NCBI GenBank assembly: GCA_031263625.1
Contig: JAISFK010000466.1
Span: forward strand, 1-6,215
Length of the DNA stretch: 6,215 nt
Source: Clostridiales bacterium
GTDB taxonomy: Bacteria > Bacillota > Clostridia > WRLR01
Reading direction: 5' to 3'
Positions 1 through 6,215 of this stretch are shown in pieces. Under the pieces are notes generated by a model. It was not told the origin of the DNA. It made no database searches and worked only from the letters and a program-made list of their open reading frames with translations. The first letter of the stretch is position 1, and every line of letters begins with the position of its first letter. The position numbers and the translations under genes are program-made.

Positions 1-21
1 CTTTCTGGTAGCATAAAGTGA

Positions 22-73
22 GGTCAGCCGAATCGGGCGCCCCGCTCGCGGGATGCCCGGCGCCCAGCTGATC
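22..73 (+). promoter_or_regulatory. Long imperfect hairpin in the valS leader
   Basis: Bases 22-28 (GGTCAGC) pair with 67-73 (GCTGATC, one G-U pair). Bases 35-41 (GGGCGCC) pair with 59-65 (GGCGCCC). An inner stem, 41-44 with 49-52, closes a CTCG loop and competes for base 41. The structure ends 14 bases before the valS Shine-Dalgarno site. No run of T follows it, so it does not look like a classical intrinsic terminator. It could be a leader control element, a terminator of an upstream gene that lacks a T tract, or an RNA-processing site. Bases 1-21 read in frame as L-S-G-S-I-K-stop, so the tail of an upstream gene ending at 19-21 is possible but cannot be supported from so little sequence. 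The canonical T-box core that often precedes aminoacyl-tRNA synthetase genes in Firmicutes is not visible in bases 1-106. Confidence 0.45.
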
Positions 74-87
74 ATTTGGCGTCTCTC

Positions 88-93
88 GGGAGG
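88..93 (+). promoter_or_regulatory. Ribosome binding site of valS
   Basis: GGGAGG at 88-93 is a strong Shine-Dalgarno match. It lies 7 bases before an in-frame TTG at 101 and 13 bases before the ATG at 107, so either could be the true start. It lies downstream of the in-frame ATG at 53, which is also buried in the leader hairpin, and this argues against starting at 53. Confidence 0.7.
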
Positions 94-106
94 AAGCGTT
101 TTGCCG

Positions 107-3073
<2,967 letters not shown>

Positions 3074-3254
3074 AGACAGAGCCCGCGCCAGGGCGAGCGC
3101 GGAAAGCGGGCCGTGGCGCGCGGCGCAAGCGGAGCATGGCGGGGCGCGGCGGGCGGCTCGCCCCGAATGGCGGGCGGCCGCGATAGCCGGGCGCCGCCGC
3201 AGGGGCCGGGGGCGCTGCGGGCAAAAACAGCGCGGGGGGGAGATGGTCGCATAC
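3074..3254 (+). other. GC-rich spacer between valS and rpiB
   Basis: No gene and no recognisable promoter are seen in this spacer. It can form competing GC-rich stems: 3081-3086 with 3106-3111, or alternatively 3083-3088 (CCGCGC) with 3097-3102 (GCGCGG). A further stem pairs 3151-3155 with 3159-3163, and 3141-3146 can alternatively pair with 3159-3164. None is followed by a T tract. Lack of a promoter suggests that rpiB may be transcribed with valS, with the hairpins perhaps acting as RNA-processing or weak attenuation sites. A G-rich run at 3234-3240 followed by AG provides the only Shine-Dalgarno-like sequence before rpiB, 12 bases from its ATG. Confidence 0.35.
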
Positions 3255-3752
3255 ATGATAGCAATAGGCAGCGATCACGCGGGATTTCGGCTCAAGGAGC
3301 TGATAATCAGGCATCTGGAGGAACGGGCGCTGCCGTGCCGCGATTTCGGCGCGTTTGACGGGCGCGGCGCGGACTATGTCCCGATAGGCGCCGCCGTCGC
3401 GGAGGCCGTCGCCGCCGGCGCCTGCGAGCGCGGGATCCTGATCTGCGGCACGGGCATAGGCATGTCCATCGCGGCCAACAAGCGCGCGGGCATACGCGCC
3501 GCGCTATGCGGCGACACCTACAGCGCCGAGCTCTCGCGAAGGCACAACGACGCGAACGTCCTCGCGCTGGGCGCGCGCGTCGTGGGCGAGGGGCTCGCCA
3601 TGCGCATTGTCGATGCCTGGCTGGACGCGCCTTTCGACGGCGGCCGGCACCTGGAGCGCGTGAAGCTGATCTCCCGGCTTGAGGAAAGCGTCCTCGGCGG
3701 CCTCGGCGGGGGCGCGGCCGCAGATTGTCAGCGACCACAAAAATGCAGTTAA
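3255..3752 (+). CDS. rpiB: Ribose-5-phosphate isomerase B
   Basis: Interconverts ribose 5-phosphate and ribulose 5-phosphate in the non-oxidative pentose phosphate pathway. Members of the wider RpiB/LacAB family act on related sugar phosphates, so the exact substrate is inferred. The 165-residue protein begins MIAIGSDHAGF, which lines up with the usual family N-terminus, so I chose the ATG at 3255. An ATG at 3243 would add four residues but sits directly against the G-rich run with no spacing. Visible motifs are SDHAG (6-10), GILICGTGIGMSIAANK (60-76) with the probable catalytic Cys64, and SRRHNDANVLALG (94-106) with active-site His97. GGRH (129-132) also matches family members. An almost invariant DYP motif reads DYV here (40-42), with a proline one position later. 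The last 20 or so residues are a Gly/Ala-rich tail beyond the usual end of about 145-150. It follows valS and precedes an AT-rich promoter region. Confidence 0.93.
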   Translation: MIAIGSDHAGFRLKELIIRHLEERALPCRDFGAFDGRGADYVPIGAAVAEAVAAGACERGILICGTGIGMSIAANKRAGIRAALCGDTYSAELSRRHNDANVLALGARVVGEGLAMRIVDAWLDAPFDGGRHLERVKLISRLEESVLGGLGGGAAADCQRPQKCS

Positions 3753-3790
3753 TATTTTATTCATATTAGTATTGAAATGGCGCTGTTTTT
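3729..3790 (+). terminator. Possible terminator at the end of rpiB
   Basis: CAGCG at 3729-3733 pairs with CGCTG at 3781-3785. CCA at 3735-3737 pairs with TGG at 3778-3780 after a one-base bulge. AATATT at 3751-3756 can pair with AGTATT at 3768-3773 inside the loop. A run of five T follows at 3786-3790. The arrangement resembles an intrinsic terminator, but the loop is long and the stem includes the rpiB stop codon, so stability is doubtful. It would overlap the -35 of the next promoter. Confidence 0.25.
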
Positions 3791-3800
3791 AATATATACT
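3772..3800 (+). promoter_or_regulatory. Sigma-A type promoter for the LysM membrane protein
   Basis: TTGAAA at 3772-3777 and TATACT at 3795-3800 are separated by exactly 17 bases, and each matches the sigma-70/sigma-A consensus at five of six positions. The promoter lies in an AT-rich stretch unlike the surrounding DNA. A transcript would begin near 3807, giving a leader of about 90 bases. A second TATACT at 3818-3823, preceded by TGCT, has no clear -35 and may be an additional start. Confidence 0.7.
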
Positions 3801-3881
3801 TAATGTGCTATATTGCTTATACTGGAAAATTATTACAAAAGAATGCTGAAAAGCTGGCATCACGATACGAATGAAACATTT

Positions 3882-3887
3882 AAGGAG
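3882..3887 (+). promoter_or_regulatory. Ribosome binding site of the LysM membrane protein
   Basis: AAGGAG lies 8 bases before the ATG at 3896, the ideal spacing, and fixes that start over the overlapping open frame that begins near 3813. Confidence 0.85.
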
Positions 3888-3895
3888 ATAGTTTT

Positions 3896-5779
3896 ATGGC
3901 TGCGGAACAAAAGGTCAGCGCATCAGTGTTTTCGCACAGGGGCGATGCGTATGATACAAATACGAATAATTTCATCTTGGATGGAAGGCAGCTTTTCAGT
4001 TTTGAACCGGACAATTCTCATGTATCGATAGAAGAAAAGAGCAGAGATTTCTTTTTTGCCGTCTGCGACACGAAACCGACGGACAACCTGAACACGTCCG
4101 TCTCCGGCATCAAAGAGCTGAAAAAAATATACTCGCAGTTCAAGAGCGGCGCCCGCGACATAAAATCCCGGACAGAGCTGCTGGGCGAGTGCTTCATAAA
4201 CACGGAGAGCCTGCTCTACGACAGCGGCTCATACGCGACCCCGAGGGGCGGGGGCCAGCAGAGGGGGCCCAAGCTGGCCTCCCTGGACATAAAGCTGCCG
4301 AACTACGCGGTCGGCGCGCCGGACGACGCCGAGGACGCCGACGGCCAGGATATGGGCGACGGCTACGACGGCCAGGCGGAGGGCGGGGAATACCGCGATT
4401 CCGAGGGCGAGGGCGGCGGCGAGGGCGGGCGCTATCCCGGCGGGCCGGGCGGCGAGGGCGACGGCGGCGACGAGGGCTACGCGGAGGGCGCGGAGGACGG
4501 CGCCTACGACGACGACGAGCCGGAGGACGACGCGCCCGAGCGGGTGCTGGCCCCCGGCGAGAAGGGCTTTTCGACGGTCGGCTTCGTCCTCAGCGAGAAA
4601 AAGGGCTCCATACTGGCGCAGGGCGAGTGCGAGGCGTTTCTTTTGAGAAGCGGCGCGCTGCGCGTGCTGTCCGGCGGCGGCAAGAAGCTCGGCGCGGGTC
4701 TCGGCAGGGCGCCGTCGGCGGGGCCGGCGGCCGGGGGGCAGCGCCAGGGCGCCGCGCGCGGCTACGCCGGCAGGGCTTCGGAGATATTCGAGCCGCGCGA
4801 GGGCGACGTCTACCTGCTCTGCACGTCGTCCGTCATAGACTCCATAGGCGACGATAACATAGACAGCTTTCTCGCCATGCGCGACGACATCTCCGTTATC
4901 TGCGGGGCCGTGATGAACGAGGCCGTGAAGAACGATCCCTCGTCGAACATGACGTGCATGCTCGTGAGGATTGAGGAGAGCCGCGAGGAGGAGGCCATGA
5001 TCAGCCCGCTCCAGCGGCGCCCGGAGTTCTCGTATGGCGGCATGTCGGGGATGCAGGGCAGGCCCGCCGCGGGCGCCGGCCCCATGCAGCAGCAACCGCC
5101 GCAGCAGCAGCAGCCCGACTACCCGGATCAGGACGGCAGGGACACGCGAATCGCCAGGGCGCCGTACCAGAACAACAGCGCCTTCACGAAGCGCGCGGCC
5201 GCGAGGTTTGAGCCCCCGCCGCAGAGGAAGCCGCTGTTTGCCGGCAAAAAATCGCTCATGTCGAGCATCGCGATCACGGCGGTGCTCGTGGTCGTGCTGG
5301 TCGTTTCGTACATGCTCTGGCTGAACAACGGCGACAACGAGCCGGGGGGCGGCAGGGCGCCGACGGCCACTCCCAGGAACAACCCCACCACGTCCTCGAC
5401 GGACGAGGGCGACGACACCACGGAAGCATACGAGGGAGACGACGGCGAGGGCGACGACTGGGAGACGACGACGGCCTACGACGAGATCACGACCACTGTC
5501 GCGACGACGACCGAGGCGACGACGACGGAGCCGGAGATCGTGATATACACCGTCAAGTCGGGCGACACGCTCTCGAAAATCGCAGAGAGGTATTACGGCA
5601 GCGCGAGGCTGTACACGCTTATTCAGGAGGCCAATGGCATCGCGAACGCCGCCAATATTACCATAGGGCAGGAACTGGTCATACCGCCCAAACCCGACGC
5701 GACGACGACGGCCGGCGCGGCGTCCTCGTCCAGCCAGGGCGCCGGGGCGGTCACGGTCAGCCGCCAGTCCACGCAGTGA
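3896..5779 (+). CDS. Degenerate PP2C-like domain, membrane segment and LysM domain protein
   Basis: A 627-residue protein with no gene name that I recognise. Residues about 10-360 follow the layout of a PP2C (PPM) phosphatase: TNNFILDG (23-30) at the first motif, DFFFAVCD (51-58), a helix near 71-86, STVGFVL (226-232), GECEAFLLRSGALRVLS (243-259), GDVYLLCTSSVIDSI (303-317) and DPSSNMTCMLVRI (347-359). The metal-binding acidic positions are largely gone. The usual DG after FFAV reads DT, SDG in the LLC motif reads TSS (310-312), and DN near the end reads SN (350-351). I therefore infer a pseudophosphatase. An Asp/Glu/Gly-rich stretch (about 141-215) is inserted inside this domain. A Gln/Pro-rich linker (397-406) and a basic patch lead to one transmembrane segment at about 454-476. 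With KK before it and acidic residues after, the N-terminal half should be cytoplasmic. Outside follow a Thr/Asp/Glu-rich stalk (about 480-547) and a LysM domain (about 549-597, YTVKSGDTLSKIAERYYG), which in its family binds peptidoglycan or related glycans. The gene has its own promoter and ribosome site. The role is inferred: wall-linked scaffold or sensor. Confidence 0.9.
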   Translation: MAAEQKVSASVFSHRGDAYDTNTNNFILDGRQLFSFEPDNSHVSIEEKSRDFFFAVCDTKPTDNLNTSVSGIKELKKIYSQFKSGARDIKSRTELLGECFINTESLLYDSGSYATPRGGGQQRGPKLASLDIKLPNYAVGAPDDAEDADGQDMGDGYDGQAEGGEYRDSEGEGGGEGGRYPGGPGGEGDGGDEGYAEGAEDGAYDDDEPEDDAPERVLAPGEKGFSTVGFVLSEKKGSILAQGECEAFLLRSGALRVLSGGGKKLGAGLGRAPSAGPAAGGQRQGAARGYAGRASEIFEPREGDVYLLCTSSVIDSIGDDNIDSFLAMRDDISVICGAVMNEAVKNDPSSNMTCMLVRIEESREEEAMISPLQRRPEFSYGGMSGMQGRPAAGAGPMQQQPPQQQQPDYPDQDGRDTRIARAPYQNNSAFTKRAAARFEPPPQRKPLFAGKKSLMSSIAITAVLVVVLVVSYMLWLNNGDNEPGGGRAPTATPRNNPTTSSTDEGDDTTEAYEGDDGEGDDWETTTAYDEITTTVATTTEATTTEPEIVIYTVKSGDTLSKIAERYYGSARLYTLIQEANGIANAANITIGQELVIPPKPDATTTAGAASSSSQGAGAVTVSRQSTQ

Positions 5780-5783
5780 CGCA

Positions 5784-5815
5784 GGCCCCGGCCCGCCGGC
5801 TCGGCGGGCCGGGCC
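5784..5815 (+). terminator. GC-rich hairpin after the LysM gene
   Basis: Five bases after the TGA stop, 5787-5798 (CCCGGCCCGCCG) pairs perfectly with 5802-5813 over 12 bases around a three-base loop, and GG at 5784-5785 can extend the stem past a bulged C. It is very stable but has no T tract after it. It is best read as a T-less terminator or a 3' end-stabilising structure. Confidence 0.5.
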
Positions 5816-5861
5816 GATGGTACGAGACGGAGGTTTGGCGGGCCGCCAGGATAGGGCGCGG

Positions 5862-5957
5862 CGTTGCGGAGGGCGGCCAGCGCGGCAGGGCCGGGGCGCG
5901 CAACGTTGCGGAGGCCGGGCGACCGGCCGAGCCGGGCGAAACGAGGGCCGGGGCGCG
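5862..5957 (+). repeat. Short direct repeats and a 12-base palindrome
   Basis: CGTTGCGGAGG occurs at 5862-5872 and 5904-5914. AGGGCCGGGGCGCG occurs at 5887-5900 and 5944-5957. CGCAACGTTGCG at 5899-5910 is a perfect 12-base palindrome linking one copy of each repeat. In such biased DNA some repetition is expected by chance, so only the palindrome and the 14-base repeat are notable. Confidence 0.5.
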
Positions 5958-5961
5958 GCGC

Positions 5962-6008
5962 GATGGGAGAATGGATTCCGGCTTTATGCAGGAATCCATT
6001 CTCCCATC
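5962..6008. repeat. Perfect 18-base inverted repeat
   Basis: GATGGGAGAATGGATTCC at 5962-5979 is the exact reverse complement of 5991-6008. The 11-base spacer (5980-5990) can itself add two GC pairs around TTTAT. The 47-base element could form a very stable hairpin in either strand. Its composition is less GC-rich than the flanking DNA on its left. It resembles dispersed intergenic hairpin repeats (REP- or MITE-like), or a bidirectional terminator without a T tract. One copy in a window cannot decide. Confidence 0.85.
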
Positions 6009-6010
6009 TG

Positions 6011-6038
6011 TTGCCTGTTGCCCTTTTGGCGAAGGCAG
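6011..6038 (+). repeat. Second hairpin beside the inverted repeat
   Basis: Bases 6011-6016 pair with 6033-6038 and 6018-6022 pair with 6028-6032, leaving G6017 bulged and a CTTTT loop; two of the pairs are G-U. It starts two bases after the 18-base inverted repeat, so the two may form one structured unit. Confidence 0.45.
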
Positions 6039-6067
6039 AACGAAAGCCGAACGAAAGCAGAACGAAA
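6035..6067 (+). repeat. 11-base tandem repeat, three copies
   Basis: GCAGAACGAAA (6035-6045), GCCGAACGAAA (6046-6056) and GCAGAACGAAA (6057-6067) are head to tail, followed by a decayed partial copy starting GCCGA at 6068. Copies 1 and 3 are identical and copy 2 differs at one base. Confidence 0.85.
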
Positions 6068-6114
6068 GCCGAGCAGGGCCAAGGCCGAGCGGAATCATCG
6101 GGATTCGCGCGAGT

Positions 6115-6124
6115 GTTGATCAAC
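6115..6124. promoter_or_regulatory. Palindromic possible operator over a -35
   Basis: GTTGATCAAC is a perfect 10-base palindrome that contains the whole -35 hexamer of the promoter at 6116-6144. A dimeric regulator bound here would block RNA polymerase. Binding is inferred from symmetry and position only. Confidence 0.35.
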
Positions 6125-6144
6125 GCGGGCGGGCGTGGTATACT
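6116..6144 (+). promoter_or_regulatory. Sigma-A type promoter near the right edge
   Basis: TTGATC at 6116-6121 and TATACT at 6139-6144 are separated by 17 bases. The -10 is identical to those at 3795-3800 and 3818-3823. Transcription should start near 6151, reading toward the right edge of the window. Confidence 0.7.
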
Positions 6145-6172
6145 AAACAGCATGGCACATGCAAATGATGAA

Positions 6173-6184
6173 GCGCGAAAGCGC
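6173..6184 (+). other. GNRA tetraloop hairpin in the new transcript
   Basis: GCGC, GAAA, GCGC: a four-pair stem closed by a GNRA-type loop, about 22 bases after the predicted transcription start. CATGC at 6158-6162 can also pair with GCATG at 6193-6197 around it, which would enclose the possible start codon at 6195. This may be leader structure or simply coding sequence. Confidence 0.35.
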
Positions 6185-6194
6185 CAAAGGCAGC

Positions 6195-6215
6195 ATGAAA
6201 TCGGCGGTTCCGGCG
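6195..6215 (+). CDS. Possible start of an unidentified gene, cut by the window edge
   Basis: From the ATG at 6195 the frame reads MKSAVPA and stays open to the edge. AAAGG at 6186-6190 could serve as a ribosome site with 4 bases of spacing. The same frame is open from ATGs at 6159, 6165 and 6168, with mostly G or C at third positions. An alternative frame from ATG 6152 (beginning MAHANDEARK) is also open but has weaker third-position bias and would need a leaderless message. The promoter at 6116-6144 supports a gene here, but too little is visible to identify it or fix its start. Confidence 0.35.

Larger units (their letters stand above)
5816..6114. other. Gene-free repeat-rich intergenic region
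   Basis: No reading frame here has a ribosome site or resembles a known protein. The frames present are by-products of GC-rich or symmetric sequence. The left half is GC-rich with short direct repeats and palindromes. The right half holds an 18-base inverted repeat, a second hairpin and an 11-base tandem repeat. The region ends at a promoter. Confidence 0.6.

Noticed and set aside
53..106. Upstream ATG at 53 as the valS start
   Set aside because: It precedes the strong Shine-Dalgarno at 88-93, lies inside the leader hairpin, and the added residues do not resemble the ValRS N-terminus.
1..106. T-box riboswitch tail before valS
   Set aside because: CTGGTAG at 5-11 and a CTTT/AAAG pairing look faintly similar, but the conserved 14-base T-box core and terminator are absent. 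The upstream part is outside the window.
3813..4031. 72-codon + strand frame overlapping the start of the LysM gene
   Set aside because: It begins with TTG inside the promoter region, has no ribosome site, and is out of frame with the strongly supported gene at 3896.
4229..5095. 288-codon minus-strand frame inside the LysM gene
   Set aside because: It is a shadow of the GC-rich coding strand with no domain and no ribosome site.
5962..6067. CRISPR array
   Set aside because: The tandem units are 11 bases and contiguous with no spacers, and the inverted repeat occurs once.
5623..6168. Open frames of 100-176 codons on both strands over the repeat region
   Set aside because: They run through the inverted repeat and hairpins, lack ribosome sites, and their similar peptide segments on both strands arise from the palindrome.
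6152..6215. Known riboswitch (for example cyclic di-GMP type I) after the edge promoter
   Set aside because: A GAAA-capped stem and CAAAGG are present, but the conserved order of motifs does not match, and the sequence is cut off.

Overview
The window is a GC-rich bacterial chromosomal segment holding three complete genes on the + strand and the possible start of a fourth. The organism is probably a GC-rich member of the Firmicutes/Clostridia. This is an inference from three things: sigma-A-like promoters with consensus 17-base spacers, strong purine-rich ribosome binding sites, and a single-pass membrane protein with an outside LysM domain. The coding DNA uses many ATA and AGG codons despite its high GC. 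Taxonomy cannot be settled from this window.

Layout. Bases 1-106 are a leader containing a long imperfect hairpin (22-73) and a Shine-Dalgarno site. Bases 107-3073 encode valyl-tRNA synthetase (valS) with all signature motifs intact and three Gly/Ala-rich insertions in loops. Bases 3074-3254 are a GC-rich spacer with no visible promoter. Bases 3255-3752 encode ribose-5-phosphate isomerase B (rpiB), possibly co-transcribed with valS. Bases 3753-3895 are a strikingly AT-rich island with a near-consensus promoter (TTGAAA, 17 bases, TATACT) and a strong ribosome binding site. They lead into a 627-residue membrane protein at 3896-5779. Its cytoplasmic half is a degenerate PP2C-type phosphatase fold, followed by one transmembrane segment, a Thr/Asp/Glu-rich stalk and a C-terminal LysM domain. 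Bases 5780-6115 carry no convincing gene. They hold a GC-rich hairpin just after the stop, a 12-base palindrome, short direct repeats, a perfect 18-base inverted repeat, a second hairpin and an 11-base tandem repeat. Bases 6116-6144 form another near-consensus promoter whose -35 lies in a 10-base palindrome, and a further gene probably begins close to the right edge.

Functionally, valS (translation) and rpiB (pentose phosphate metabolism) are housekeeping genes with no mechanistic link that I can see. The third gene has its own promoter and is a separate unit. It is the most interesting object here: a predicted catalytically dead PP2C-like domain tethered to a probable peptidoglycan-binding domain, which suggests (inference) a scaffold or sensor linking the cell wall to cytoplasmic signalling. 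A recurring theme is low-complexity Gly/Ala/Asp/Glu sequence inserted into otherwise conserved protein folds. I found no CRISPR array, tRNA, rRNA, transposase or defence system.
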